From positions 710-36,860 of the forward strand of contig PLBS01000072.1 in assembly GCA_003134595.1 (NCBI GenBank): a stretch of DNA of 36,151 nt, written 5' to 3'. The translations under genes were made by a program, and so were the position numbers. The notes under the pieces were generated by a model that was given only the letters and a program-made list of their open reading frames with translations, ran no database searches and had not been told where the DNA came from. This document shows, piece by piece, positions 24,384 to 33,543 of this stretch. Origin of the DNA: Gallionella sp. (GTDB lineage: Bacteria > Pseudomonadota > Gammaproteobacteria > Burkholderiales > Gallionellaceae). Every line of letters starts with the position of its first letter. The first letter of the stretch is position 1.

Positions 24384-25082
24384 TTGAGTCAACTATTGCT
24401 CGATATCGCTCCCGACAGGCAGCCGACGCTGGATAATTTCGTGGTGGGACGCAATCTGGAATTGCTTTCGGCACTGCGCCATGCTTTGGCGGGCAGCAGC
24501 AGCGAGCGGTGTTTCTATGTGTGGGGCGGGACCGGCAGCGGCAAGAGTCATCTGCTGCAAGCCTGCGTGCGTGCCGCACTGGACATGCAGCAAAACGCGA
24601 TCTATGCGCATGGCAGCGTTCCGCCCCAGAGTTTGGATATGGGCGCGGCGGTCGTGGCGGTGGATGATGTCGAGCAACTTGTTGCTTCTGCTCAAAACGG
24701 GGATGCGGCGCAAATCGGCTTGTTCAATCTCTATAACCAGATGCGCGACAGCGGCGGCATGTTGCTGGTCAGCGGCAAGGAATCTCCGCTGCATCTCAAG
24801 CTGCGCGACGATCTGCGCACCCGCCTGGGATGGGGCCTGGTGTATCAGGTGCATGTCCTGAGCGACGAAGAGAAAGCCCAGGCGCTGGTGCAACATGCAC
24901 ACACGCGCGGCTTTGTGCTTCCGGCTGAGGTCACTCAATATTTATTGCGCCACGGGCGGCGCGACCTGCCCAGCCTGATGGCGGTGCTGGACGCGCTGGA
25001 TGAACATTCGCTGCGCTTGCACCGCGCACCGTCTGTCCCGCTGTTGAAAGAAGTCATGCAACAGGAATTGGAGCCGAAGTGA
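24384..25082 (+). CDS. hda: DnaA regulatory inactivator Hda
   Basis: 232 residues, AAA+ domain only. The N-terminal QLLLDI (residues 3-8) matches the beta-clamp-binding QLSLPL-type motif that defines Hda. Walker A is GGTGSGKS (48-55), a Walker B-like strand is AVVAVDDVEQL, and RDLPSLMAVLDALDEHSL is the sensor-2-type C-terminal helix shared with DnaA domain III. No DNA-binding domain IV is present, so this is not DnaA. With the DNA-loaded clamp it stimulates ATP hydrolysis by DnaA and prevents re-initiation. The start is TTG, with AAGAGG five bases upstream inside the right arm of the inverted repeat. It overlaps the next gene by four bases. Confidence 0.93.
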   Translation: MSQLLLDIAPDRQPTLDNFVVGRNLELLSALRHALAGSSSERCFYVWGGTGSGKSHLLQACVRAALDMQQNAIYAHGSVPPQSLDMGAAVVAVDDVEQLVASAQNGDAAQIGLFNLYNQMRDSGGMLLVSGKESPLHLKLRDDLRTRLGWGLVYQVHVLSDEEKAQALVQHAHTRGFVLPAEVTQYLLRHGRRDLPSLMAVLDALDEHSLRLHRAPSVPLLKEVMQQELEPK

Positions 25083-25741
25083 ACCTGACATTATTCGACT
25101 TGGATAACACCCTGCTCAACGGCGACAGCGATTTCGAGTGGTCGCAGTTTCTGATCCGCATCGGCGTGCTCGACAGCGAACTGTTCGAAGCCAGGAACCT
25201 TGCCTTCTACGAACACTATAAGGCGGGAACATTGGATATTCACGAGTTTCTGGATTTTCAATTGAAACCGCTGTCGCGCCATGCGCGCAAAACGCTGGAT
25301 GAGTGGCATCAGCGATTCATGAGCGAACAGGCGTTGGGCATGATCACACAGGCCGCGCGCGACCTGGTCAATCGCCATCGCGCGGCGGGCGATGTGTGCG
25401 TCATCATCACCGCGACCAATAGTTTCGTCACCGCGCCGATCGCGCGCGAATTCGGTGTCGAACATTTGATCGCCACCGAGCCGGAACACAAGGATGGCGA
25501 ATTCACCGGACGCGTCGCCGGTGTGCCGTGCTTCCGCGAGGGAAAAATAACGCGTCTGGAAAACTGGCTGGCGCAGCACGGCTGGAATTGGAGCAGCTTT
25601 GCCGACACGACTTTTTACAGCGATTCACTCAATGATTTGCCGTTGCTCGCCATGGTGAAAAATCCGATTGCGGTGAATCCGGATGACACTCTGCGCCAGC
25701 ACGCTGAACAGCACGGCTGGCAGGTGATGAGCTTGCGCTGA
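25079..25741 (+). CDS. HAD-superfamily IB phosphatase (SerB-like)
   Basis: 220 residues. HAD motif I is FDLDNTLLNGDSD (nucleophile D7, acid D9), motif II is the Thr/Ser in IITATNSFV, motif III the Lys in CFREGKITRLENW, and motif IV SDSLNDLPLL. The helical cap between motifs I and II (FEWSQFLIRIGVLDSELFEA onward) is the C1 cap of subfamily IB, as in phosphoserine phosphatase and the hypothetical IB group. It is cytosolic; the substrate phosphoester is unknown. GTG start overlapping the hda stop (GTGA), so it is coupled to hda. This pairing is common in Betaproteobacteria. Confidence 0.9.
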   Translation: MNLTLFDLDNTLLNGDSDFEWSQFLIRIGVLDSELFEARNLAFYEHYKAGTLDIHEFLDFQLKPLSRHARKTLDEWHQRFMSEQALGMITQAARDLVNRHRAAGDVCVIITATNSFVTAPIAREFGVEHLIATEPEHKDGEFTGRVAGVPCFREGKITRLENWLAQHGWNWSSFADTTFYSDSLNDLPLLAMVKNPIAVNPDDTLRQHAEQHGWQVMSLR

Positions 25742-25753
25742 TCGGTTGCGCGA

Positions 25754-26980
25754 TCAGCCCGGCCGGCCATCCGCACGTGCCCGCCAATAGACCGGCAAAT
25801 AGCGCAGCAGCCAGGGCGAAAAACAAGCCAGCCAGATAATCGTTGCGGCAATATACAGCCAGTATCGCCCCTGTATGGGCAGTATGTCTGCCAGCACACG
25901 CAGCAAGGCGGCAAGCTGCATTCCCGCAAACATCAGCTTGATCGGCATATCCACTTTCATCGGCAGGCCGGAATGTCCGAGCGTGACGCGCGTGGCCATG
26001 CCGATCAGTATCGTGGCAAAACAACCTATGGTCAGCGCATGCAGCGGTGCCAGCCCCCAGATCAGGGCGGTGCCGTGACTGATGAACAGCACGAAACTTT
26101 GCACGCTGAACAGCAGCATGGCGATGCCCAGCCAGGCGAAGCCGATGTGCAGCACACCGAGCAACGGGATGTGCAGTGTGCGGCGCGAGCCCCATGCGTG
26201 CGTCAAATAGAATGCGGCGACCGCCAGCGGTGTATCGCATAACCATGACCAGGCAGGCGCACCGGCAAGTTGCAGCAGGCCATGCGCCACGCTGGACGCT
26301 AGCATGACCCACCATGGCCAGTCAGGTCGATCCACATGCAGATGCGGCAATGCACTGCCGGTGAAGAAGGGAATCATGCGGTGCGTGACGCTGGCAAATA
26401 CCGGCAACAGGAACAGCCACACACCGGCTTGCGTTGCAAAGCGCAGCCATGCGGTATTGTCACTGAGCAACCAAATGAGGAAGGCAAGCAGCCCGCACCA
26501 GCCCATGCTGAGTGCGGCGAATATGATTTGCGGGTGCCGTTTGTCGGAAGGTGGTGTGTCGAGCAATACACGCAACAACGCATACAGTGCCACTCCCCAA
26601 CCAAGCAGCGTGCCGGCTATGGCAATCGGCAGGATATTATGACCGATGAACAGCCCAACGTAGAAACCTATGGCCCCCAGCATGAGCAGTAAGAAGGCAG
26701 GCACATAGCGTTGCGCCGGTATTTCTTTGCCATTCATCCAGCGCGGATAAGTGGTCATTAAAAAACCGAACATGAAGAATGGGAACAGGCCGTAGATCAT
26801 CAGGTAAGCATGTGCGGCACCGGGCGCGATCGACCAGACCAGGGGATGCCCTGCCATGCCATAGCGTGTCACCAGTTCGATCAGCCACCACCCCATCACG
26901 GCAATGGTTTGCAGAGCGCCGCCGAAGAACATGACACGATGCGGCGCGGCAGTAAAGTTAGTCCAGAGTTTTGCAATCAT
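25754..26980 (-). CDS. nnrS: NnrS family protein
   Basis: About 408 residues with twelve predicted membrane helices. Family blocks include HRVMFFGGALQTIAVMGWWL, WHAHLMIYG-type PGAAHAYLMIYGLFPFFMFG, FLMTTYPRWMNG, FASVTHRMIPFF, SVQSFVLFISHGTALIWGLA and PLHALTIGCFATILIGMATR. Conserved His residues in these helices are thought to bind haem and copper. NnrS is associated with NO metabolism and protects against nitrosative stress in several Proteobacteria. The ATG at 26980 is favoured over a GTG at 27031 because it begins just before the conserved region and has CAGGG upstream. It lies within 9 kb of the nirK operon on the same strand and is divergent from the CusF-like gene. Confidence 0.9.
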   Translation of the reverse strand: MIAKLWTNFTAAPHRVMFFGGALQTIAVMGWWLIELVTRYGMAGHPLVWSIAPGAAHAYLMIYGLFPFFMFGFLMTTYPRWMNGKEIPAQRYVPAFLLLMLGAIGFYVGLFIGHNILPIAIAGTLLGWGVALYALLRVLLDTPPSDKRHPQIIFAALSMGWCGLLAFLIWLLSDNTAWLRFATQAGVWLFLLPVFASVTHRMIPFFTGSALPHLHVDRPDWPWWVMLASSVAHGLLQLAGAPAWSWLCDTPLAVAAFYLTHAWGSRRTLHIPLLGVLHIGFAWLGIAMLLFSVQSFVLFISHGTALIWGLAPLHALTIGCFATILIGMATRVTLGHSGLPMKVDMPIKLMFAGMQLAALLRVLADILPIQGRYWLYIAATIIWLACFSPWLLRYLPVYWRARADGRPG

Positions 26981-27065
26981 GATGCCCTGTTGGATGCCTT
27001 TGATATGAAGCCGGGTTTTCAGTATTATCACGAACCGTTCAATTTAACTCTGCGAAGGAAACACT

Positions 27066-27410
27066 GTGAAACGCAATATATTTATTTTGATCCCCCTGGC
27101 TCTGCTCGCGCTGACTGCGCTTCCTGCTGCTGCGGAGGATATGCCCATGATTATGCCCATGGACGGCAAGGCTGTCACAGAAAGCCATCAGGGCAAAGGC
27201 ACGATCAACAGTGTGGATGCCAAAGCGGGCAAGATCAATCTGACTCACGGGCCGATTGCCAGCCTTGATTGGCCGGGGATGACCATGGATTTTGATGTCC
27301 AGGACAAGGCCTCGTTGACCAAGCTGAAACCCGGACAAAAAGTCACATTCCAATTGATCGAAGCCCGCAAGGGAAAATATGTGATCAGTGAAATCACTGT
27401 GGTCAAATAG
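27066..27410 (+). CDS. cusF: CusF-like periplasmic copper/silver-binding protein
   Basis: 114 residues: a Sec signal peptide (IFILIPLALLALTALPAAA), a Met-rich linker (EDMPMIMPMDG) and a small OB fold. The metal site is complete: H61, W69, M72 and M74 in THGPIASLDWPGMTMDF have exactly the spacing of E. coli CusF H36, W44, M47 and M49, in which a Trp caps Cu(I)/Ag(I). It carries metal to the CusCBA pump. The start is GTG with AAGGA seven bases ahead. Unlike in E. coli, it is encoded opposite to cusBA and converges with cusA across 51 bases, so it has its own promoter. Confidence 0.92.
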   Translation: MKRNIFILIPLALLALTALPAAAEDMPMIMPMDGKAVTESHQGKGTINSVDAKAGKINLTHGPIASLDWPGMTMDFDVQDKASLTKLKPGQKVTFQLIEARKGKYVISEITVVK

Positions 27411-27461
27411 CCTCACAGATGCCGGTTGCGAGGCTTGCACACCCCGGCAGCCAGCTCCGGA

Positions 27462-30400
27462 TCATGAGTCGGCCCCAATTCTGATGTCGCGTCCCTGGTC
27501 TTTCAGCAGCTTTTCCTGCCACCAAAGATAGACGACGGGGATGATGATCAACGACAGGAAAGGGGCGGTTACCATGCCGCCTATCAGGGGGGCGGCGATG
27601 CGTTTCATTACGTCGGTTCCGATGGATTGTCCGTACATCACCGGCAGCAGTCCGGCGATGATTACCGAGACGGTCATCATCTTGGGGCGCAGCCTGAGTA
27701 CTGCGCCTTGAATGATCGCTTCCCTGAGCCTTTGCGCGGAGGTTAATTTTCCGGCGGCACGGAATGATTCAATCGCTTTGTCGAGGAACAGCAGCATCAC
27801 CACACCGAATTCTGTGGCGACGCCCGCCAGTGCGATGAAGCCCACCACCACCGCCACCGAGACCGGGTAGCCGAGCAGGTAGATCAGCCATACTCCGCCG
27901 ACCAGCGAAAACGGCAGGCACAGCAACACCAGCAGCACTTTGCCGAAGTTCCTGAAGTGCATGAACAGCAGCAGGCAAACCAGCAGCAGCGTGATCGGTA
28001 TCAACCAATACAGACGCGCGCGAGCATGTTCCAGATTGGCGTATTGTCCCGACCACGCAATGGCATAACCCGGTTTGGCCTTGACGGATCTTTCGATTTG
28101 GTCTTTGGCCTCATCGACATATCCGCCGAGGTCGCGGTTTTCGGTATTGATGTAAACGTAGCCGACCAGCCTGCCGTTTTCGCTCTTGATTTCGGTCGGG
28201 CCATCGTGGATGCCTAAACGCGCCAGATTGCCCAATGGCACGCTTTCCCCGTTGGGCATGGACACTCTGCTTTTCGATAGTGCATCGACGGAATTCCGGA
28301 ACGATCTCATGTAGCGCAAATTGATCGGGTAGCGTTCCCGTCCGATGATCATCGTGGAAATATTCTTTCCGCCGACTGCGCTTTCGATAAGCTGCTCGAC
28401 ATCCGCCACCGTGATGCCATAGCGTGCAGCCCGGTCACGATCCACTTCGATGTCGAGATAATGTCCGCCCTCGATGCGCTCGGCAAAAACGCTACGCGTC
28501 CCCTTGATTTTCCGCAGCACCGCTTCGATCTGTTGCGCCAGTTCTGAAATTCCTTTGGAGTCCGGCCCGGTGATCTTGATGCCCAGCGGCGTGCGTATGC
28601 CGGTGGACAGCATGTCGATCCGGGTGCGTATCGGATACCCCCAGGAGTTGGTCAGGCCGGGCAGATTGACCTCGCTATCGAGTTTTGTGATGAAGTCTTC
28701 GATGCTTTCTCCCGCAGGCCATTCGTTCCTTGGCTTCAGGCGTATCACTGTTTCAAGCATAGACAGCGGCGCGGGATCGAGTGCGGTGTCCGCCTTGCCC
28801 GCCTTGCCGTAAACGCGCTCGACTTCGGGCATCTGGCGTATCAGCCGGTCGGTGATCTGCAGGATGTTGGCCGCTTCGTCTATCGAAATTCCCGGCAGCG
28901 TGGTCGGCATGTAAAGCAGGTCGCCTTCATACAGAGGCGGCATGAACTCGCTGCCGATCTTGCTGGCGGGCCAGAGCGCGCTCAGCAATAAAAGCAGTGC
29001 CAGAAAAATCGTTGCTCTCCGATGCTTGAAGGCGCGATTCAACATTGGCAGGTACACCGCTTGCAACATCCGGTTAAGCGGATTGAATTTTTCCGGCCTG
29101 ATTTTTCCCCTGACGAAGTAGCCCATCAAGACCGGCGTCAGCGTCACGGCCAGCAAGGCAGCGGCAGCCATCGCGTAAGTTTTGGTGTAAGCGAGCGGTG
29201 AAAAAAGTTTTCCTTCCTGGCCGGTGAGCGCGAACACCGGCAGGAAAGACACCGTGATGACGAGCAGCGAGAAGAACAGTGCTGGGCCGACCTCATGCGC
29301 GCTTGCTCTGGCAGCCTGCCAGTGATTCGCTTTTTCGTCCCCGCGTTCCAGATGAAGGCGTTCGAGATGCTTGTGCATGTTCTCGATCATCACGATCGCC
29401 GCGTCTATCATCGCCCCGATTGCTATCGCGATCCCGCCCAGCGACATGATGTTGGCGGTCACGCCCTGCAAGCGCATCACGACGAATGCCGCCAGGATGC
29501 CGATCGGCAAGGTCATGATGGCGACCATGGAAGAGCGCAAGTGCAACAGGAAAATAATACACACCAGCGCAACCACGATTGACTCTTCGATCAGTTTGCT
29601 TTGCAGGGTATCGACCGCATCGCGGATCAGGCCGGAGCGGTCGTAGGTCACGACGACTTCGACGCCCTCGGGCAAGCCGGTTTTGATTTCCGCGAGGCGT
29701 TGTTTGACTGCTTGTACGGTATCCAGCGCGTTGGAACCGTAACGCATCACCACGATGCCGCCGGTTGCTTCTCCCTCGCCATCAAGGTCGGTCACGCCTC
29801 TTCTCGACTCGCCGCCGATACTGATATGCGCGATATCGCGCAACAAAACCGGGATGCCATTGCTGCCGAGTGAAACGGGAACCTTGCCGAAATCAGCCAG
29901 CGACCTGAGATAGCCTTTTTCGCGCAGCATAAATTCGGAGCGTCCCATTTCGAGCACCGAGCCGCCGCTTGCCGAGTTGCTGTCGCGCACCGCCTTCGCC
30001 ACTTGCTCCGTGGTGATGTGATAAGCGGCGAGACGGTTGGGGTCGATCTCGATCTGGAACTGCCGCACGATGCCGCCGACGCTGGCCACTTCCGCCACAC
30101 CGGGTAAACTCTGCAGTTCGTACTTGAGGTAATAATCCTGCACGGCGCGCAATTGATCTTGGTCATATTGATGATTGCGATCGACCAGTGCATACTCGAA
30201 AACCCAGCCCACCCCGGAGGCATCCGGCCCCAGAGCCGGAGTCACGCCTTGCGGCAAACGGGACGCGATCTGGCTTAAATATTCCAGCACGCGCGAGCGC
30301 GCCCAGTAGGGATCGGTGCCGTCCTTGAAGATGATGTAAACGTAGGACTCGCCATACATCGAGAAGCCGCGTACCGCCGTCGAACCGGGAACCGAAAGGA

Positions 30401-30635
30401 ATGCGGAGGTGAGCGGGTAAGTGACCTGATCCTCGACGATGTCCGGCGGCTGTCCCGGATAGGAAGTTTTGACGATCACCTGCGCATCGGAAAGATCGGG
30501 GATCGCGTCCAGCGTCATGTCATGCAGCGCATAGATGCCTGCCAACGCCAGCATCAGCGAGAAGAGCAGCACGAACAGCCGATTGCGCAATGACCAGTCG
30601 ATGACCCGTTTGATCAGGGCATCATCATTCTGCAT
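27462..30635 (-). CDS. cusA: Heavy-metal RND efflux pump CusA (Cu/Ag type)
   Basis: 1057 residues, the full length of HME-RND pumps, with the twelve-helix, two-large-loop layout. It opens IKRVIDWSLRNRLFVLLFSL. Helix 4 holds GAMIDAAIVMIEN, whose D411 aligns with the proton-relay D405 of E. coli CusA. The Cu(I)/Ag(I)-binding Met triad is intact: M576 (LLYMPTTLPG), M626 (APLSMLETVIRLKP) and M675 (TRIDMLSTGIRTP), equivalent to M573, M623 and M672. This separates it from divalent CzcA-type pumps. It overlaps cusB by 11 bases. No outer-membrane factor gene is adjacent, so a CusC must be encoded elsewhere. Confidence 0.95.
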   Translation of the reverse strand: MQNDDALIKRVIDWSLRNRLFVLLFSLMLALAGIYALHDMTLDAIPDLSDAQVIVKTSYPGQPPDIVEDQVTYPLTSAFLSVPGSTAVRGFSMYGESYVYIIFKDGTDPYWARSRVLEYLSQIASRLPQGVTPALGPDASGVGWVFEYALVDRNHQYDQDQLRAVQDYYLKYELQSLPGVAEVASVGGIVRQFQIEIDPNRLAAYHITTEQVAKAVRDSNSASGGSVLEMGRSEFMLREKGYLRSLADFGKVPVSLGSNGIPVLLRDIAHISIGGESRRGVTDLDGEGEATGGIVVMRYGSNALDTVQAVKQRLAEIKTGLPEGVEVVVTYDRSGLIRDAVDTLQSKLIEESIVVALVCIIFLLHLRSSMVAIMTLPIGILAAFVVMRLQGVTANIMSLGGIAIAIGAMIDAAIVMIENMHKHLERLHLERGDEKANHWQAARASAHEVGPALFFSLLVITVSFLPVFALTGQEGKLFSPLAYTKTYAMAAAALLAVTLTPVLMGYFVRGKIRPEKFNPLNRMLQAVYLPMLNRAFKHRRATIFLALLLLLSALWPASKIGSEFMPPLYEGDLLYMPTTLPGISIDEAANILQITDRLIRQMPEVERVYGKAGKADTALDPAPLSMLETVIRLKPRNEWPAGESIEDFITKLDSEVNLPGLTNSWGYPIRTRIDMLSTGIRTPLGIKITGPDSKGISELAQQIEAVLRKIKGTRSVFAERIEGGHYLDIEVDRDRAARYGITVADVEQLIESAVGGKNISTMIIGRERYPINLRYMRSFRNSVDALSKSRVSMPNGESVPLGNLARLGIHDGPTEIKSENGRLVGYVYINTENRDLGGYVDEAKDQIERSVKAKPGYAIAWSGQYANLEHARARLYWLIPITLLLVCLLLFMHFRNFGKVLLVLLCLPFSLVGGVWLIYLLGYPVSVAVVVGFIALAGVATEFGVVMLLFLDKAIESFRAAGKLTSAQRLREAIIQGAVLRLRPKMMTVSVIIAGLLPVMYGQSIGTDVMKRIAAPLIGGMVTAPFLSLIIIPVVYLWWQEKLLKDQGRDIRIGADS

Positions 30636-32043
30636 CGTGCTTCTCTGGCGCTATGTGTTCTCCGGGCTTCAATCTCTCAACAGGCTTCATGCTTACACTG
30701 GGCTGCATGTGTTCATGGGACTGCATCCGTTCAACGGCAGCACTCATGGATGCAGCCGAATCGAGCAGGAACTGGCCGTTGACCGCCACTTCCGCGCCTT
30801 GCTGGATGCCGTCGGTGATCTCGATCAAATCGCCGCTCTCAATTCCCGTCTCAACGTAAACCGGAAGGAAATGTCCCTCTCCCCTGTGCAGCATCACCAC
30901 GTTGCCCTCTCCGCTGCGCAACACTGCCGAGCTGGGCACGACCAGCGCCTCGCGGGGCTGGGCATGGATGGTCACGTCGATAAAACTGCCGGGGCGCAAA
31001 TGCAATTGGGAATTATCGATCGCCACTCGCGCGCTGACCTTGTTGTTGTCGGCGACGGGATTAAGAAACTCGAGTTTGGCTTTGATGGCGTGTAGATTGG
31101 AGCTGGGGCCATCAGAGCTGGTGATGGTTACTTCATCCCCGTTTCTCACCTGGCTGGCCTGATCCGGATACAGCGTGACCGTGACCCATACCCGGTTGAC
31201 ATCGGCCAGTGCGAACAGCGTGGCGGCAGGCATGACATTGTCGCCTTCGCGCGCATTGATTTGCGTCACCACGCCGGACTCCGCCGCCAGTATCGGGACG
31301 ACCTCGATCACGCGCTTGTGGTCTTCGAGCTGCTGTACGGTTTCGATGCCGATATCTTCGTACAGAAACTTGGTTCGCTCGCGCGACAGTTCTTCCAGCA
31401 AGTCCATCACGTATTCGTTTTCATGGATCAGCGAGTCGCCCGTTATGGTTTGCAGTATCTGGTTGCGGCGGCTGACGAACTTCAGGTAGTCATTTTGCTG
31501 CATGATCAGTTCGGGGGAATAGATCTCGTAGACCACCTGCCCCTTGTGTACATTCTGCCCGACGGAATGAATGTACGATTTTCTTATCACGCCGTCGAAA
31601 AAGCTGTGGATGTTGTACAGCGTGTGCTCGTCTGCCGTCACATTGCCGTAAGTACGGACTTCACCGGCTATGGCGGATCGCTTCACGCGCGCCAGACGCA
31701 CGCCCAGTTTCTGGATGGTCGCGCTATCAATATGGATGCTGTGGTCGTGGGCAGTGTGACTTTTGGATTCGACCAAGTCCATGCCGCAAATCGGACAGGT
31801 TCCCGGATGGTCTTGCATGATTTCCGGGTGCATCGGGCAGACCCAGACTTTTCCCTGTCCGGCGGGGTTGATGCTGGGCAAGGAAGCCTTGTTTGTTTCA
31901 GAAAATGCGGTAACCTTTGGCGATGCAGTGTTGGCATCAAGCCATGAAATAGAAATATGCGGATAGATGAAATAGGAGGCCAGAATGATGACGCTCAATA
32001 GCACAATGCCAGCTGCTCGTATTTTCGTCATGTTCGTCGCCAT
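30625..32043 (-). CDS. cusB: RND periplasmic adaptor CusB with heavy-metal-binding domain
   Basis: 472 residues. An N-terminal membrane anchor or signal (AAGIVLLSVIILASYFIYPH) is followed by a short heavy-metal-binding domain, VWVCPMHPEIMQDHPGTCPI then CGMDL (residues 66-90), as in many CusB/CzcB-like adaptors. The membrane-fusion core follows: SFFDGVIRKSYIHSVGQNVH (lipoyl half), a helical hairpin (PELIMQQNDYLKFVSRRNQI), then LFALADVNRVWVTVTLYPDQ and the barrel. The C-terminus is Met/His-rich (MSAAVERMQSHEHMQPSVSM), likely a further copper site. It joins CusA to an outer-membrane channel. It overlaps cusA by 11 bases and starts 76 bases beyond nirK, behind the nirK terminator. Confidence 0.93.
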   Translation of the reverse strand: MATNMTKIRAAGIVLLSVIILASYFIYPHISISWLDANTASPKVTAFSETNKASLPSINPAGQGKVWVCPMHPEIMQDHPGTCPICGMDLVESKSHTAHDHSIHIDSATIQKLGVRLARVKRSAIAGEVRTYGNVTADEHTLYNIHSFFDGVIRKSYIHSVGQNVHKGQVVYEIYSPELIMQQNDYLKFVSRRNQILQTITGDSLIHENEYVMDLLEELSRERTKFLYEDIGIETVQQLEDHKRVIEVVPILAAESGVVTQINAREGDNVMPAATLFALADVNRVWVTVTLYPDQASQVRNGDEVTITSSDGPSSNLHAIKAKLEFLNPVADNNKVSARVAIDNSQLHLRPGSFIDVTIHAQPREALVVPSSAVLRSGEGNVVMLHRGEGHFLPVYVETGIESGDLIEITDGIQQGAEVAVNGQFLLDSAASMSAAVERMQSHEHMQPSVSMKPVERLKPGEHIAPEKHDAE

Positions 32044-32063
32044 ATGCCTTATGTTTTGTGTTC

Positions 32064-32099
32064 AGTATAGCTAAAAAAAGGGGAGGCCTGCGCCTCCCC
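32064..32099 (-). terminator. nirK intrinsic terminator, with possible cusB -10
   Basis: Read on the minus strand, GGGGAGGC, loop GCAG and GCCTCCCC (32080-32099) form a perfect 8-bp GC stem followed by a run of seven T (32073-32079). It ends the nirK transcript 20 bases after its stop. Just beyond it TATACT (32064-32069) could be the -10 of cusB, 21 bases before the cusB ATG; no good -35 was found, as might be expected for an activator-dependent promoter. Confidence 0.85.
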
Positions 32100-32119
32100 C
32101 TTCCCAAGCAGATGCAACT

Positions 32120-33082
32120 TTACTTCAGGATAATCATTTCGCCTTTGCCCTTTGTCGGGCTTGCATCTTTCTTGCTCACCAGAACCGAAATGGCGCCACG
32201 CAGAGCCGCGTTCATGGAGTGGTCAACGATCGCGATACCGGCCACTTCCTTGTCTTTCGGCGTCACGAGGTCGACGGTTACAGCTTCAGCCACGGCCACG
32301 TTGTATGTTTGAATTCCGACCAACTGGTTCTTCGGGTTGCCGTTGATGTATACGCGATCCCAGATGCTGGCGATAGGATGCAGCGCGACTGGCAGGTTGA
32401 TGTTGGCGTTCACGAAGTAGATACGCACGCGCTCGCCCGGCTTGGCTTCCAGCACGTCATGGTCGCCCTTCGGATCATGCACTGGATCGTAATGCAGCAC
32501 CTTGCCGTTGATCAGCGAACCTTTCCAGGCATTGGCATCATTCAACATCGCGCCATAATTTTCAACGTCCGGGAAGTATTGCTGTTGAATCAGCACATAT
32601 TCGCGGTCAGCCTTGGGATAGTTTTTCGTATCTTTCGGCTCGACGATGATAATGCCGTACATGCCGCGCGCGATATGCTGCACCATCGGGCTCGCGCCGC
32701 AGTGGTACATGAACACGCCGGGAACCTTGGCTTCAAATTTGAAATGCTTGCTTTCGCCTGGCTTGATCGGGGCGAATTCATCCAGCACGTTGACCTGTGC
32801 TGCGTGGAAGTCCATCGCATGCGAGTTCTTGTTGCTTGCCGGGTTGATCAACGTGAAATCCACTACGTCGCCTTCGTTTACGCGTACTGGCTTGCCTGGT
32901 ACGGTGCCGTCAAACGTCCACGCTGCCATGGTGTCTGCGCCGCCGACCAGAGCCCCATTGGTCTGGATGTCAACTTCCATCGCGGTCATCGTGACATTGA
33001 CCGTTTTTGCCAATACTTGCTGTGCCGAACAAAGCGCAGCCACTGCCATTAAGGCAAGAGTTGCTTTCTTGAATGTTTTCAT
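32120..33082 (-). CDS. nirK: Copper-containing nitrite reductase (NO-forming)
   Basis: 320 residues: a Sec signal peptide (ALMAVAALCSAQQVLA) and two cupredoxin domains. The type 1 copper site is H88, C128, H136, M141 (SHAMDFHA, YHCGASPMVQHIARGMYG). Type 2 ligands are H93, H127 and H288 (VDHSMNAALRG), and the catalytic pair is D91 and H235 (ALHPIASIWDRVY). All are present, so the enzyme should be active; it reduces nitrite to NO in the periplasm. The IVDHS and H-x-I-x3-xDRVY blocks resemble Neisseria AniA and nitrifier NirK rather than rhizobial NirK. It is the last gene of the four-gene ncg operon, 92 bases after ncgC, with GAGAGG ahead of its ATG. Confidence 0.95.
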   Translation of the reverse strand: MKTFKKATLALMAVAALCSAQQVLAKTVNVTMTAMEVDIQTNGALVGGADTMAAWTFDGTVPGKPVRVNEGDVVDFTLINPASNKNSHAMDFHAAQVNVLDEFAPIKPGESKHFKFEAKVPGVFMYHCGASPMVQHIARGMYGIIIVEPKDTKNYPKADREYVLIQQQYFPDVENYGAMLNDANAWKGSLINGKVLHYDPVHDPKGDHDVLEAKPGERVRIYFVNANINLPVALHPIASIWDRVYINGNPKNQLVGIQTYNVAVAEAVTVDLVTPKDKEVAGIAIVDHSMNAALRGAISVLVSKKDASPTKGKGEMIILK

Positions 33083-33174
33083 TGTAATTTTCCTCTCTAA
33101 ATGATTGTTAACTACGAACTACTTCTCCTTCACTTTGCTGCTTTCGGGCACTGTGCTGCCTCTTGCTACTACTA

Positions 33175-33543
33175 TCAGGATCCGTATTTGCACTTGCACA
33201 ACGTGCGCAAGTGCTGCACCAGATCCCTGATCTCTTCGTCGCTGAATGTCCCGCCCCACGGTGGCATCAGGATGGATTTGCTGATGGATGAACCGCCTTC
33301 CTTGATGACCTTGAACAGATCTTCATCCGAGCGCGCGGACATGGCCTTGGCATCGGTATGGTCGCGGGGCTGTACTGACATGTCGCGGATGTTAACGCCC
33401 TTGCCGCTTCCTTCCATGCCGTGGCACTGCACGCAATAGGCTTTGTAGTTGTCGGCGGCGGCTTCCTTGGCGTGCGCTTGCACGGAAAGTGTCGCCAGAA
33501 AAAACATGGCCAGGAAAAAAACGTACGCTAATTTATTTGGCAT
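33175..33543 (-). CDS. ncgC: Mono-haem cytochrome c, NcgC-like
   Basis: 122 residues: a signal peptide (VFFLAMFFLATLSVQAHA), one haem site CVQCH (C37, C40, H41) and a distal Met in ILMPPWGG (M93), giving a class I cytochrome c in the periplasm. Placement third in a multicopper oxidase, di-haem cytochrome, mono-haem cytochrome, nirK operon matches ncgC of Nitrosomonas europaea, where these genes support NirK function and tolerance to nitrite or NO. Its start overlaps the ncgB stop by 11 bases. Electron donation to NirK is inference. The C-terminus has an extra Cys pair (LCKCKYGS) of unknown role. Confidence 0.85.
   Translation of the reverse strand: MPNKLAYVFFLAMFFLATLSVQAHAKEAAADNYKAYCVQCHGMEGSGKGVNIRDMSVQPRDHTDAKAMSARSDEDLFKVIKEGGSSISKSILMPPWGGTFSDEEIRDLVQHLRTLCKCKYGS

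Noticed and set aside
24190-24579. A minus-strand frame running through the inverted-repeat spacer into hda
   Set aside because: Its composition (Arg-, Cys- and Pro-rich) is typical of antisense reading of GC-rich DNA, and it overlaps the well-supported hda start.
32120-33082. Possible loss of the catalytic His of NirK
   Set aside because: I first aligned the second His of GGHGD-type enzymes with Ile in HPIASIWD. Comparison with the FHVIGEIFDKVY block of AniA shows the catalytic His is the first one, which is conserved as H235.
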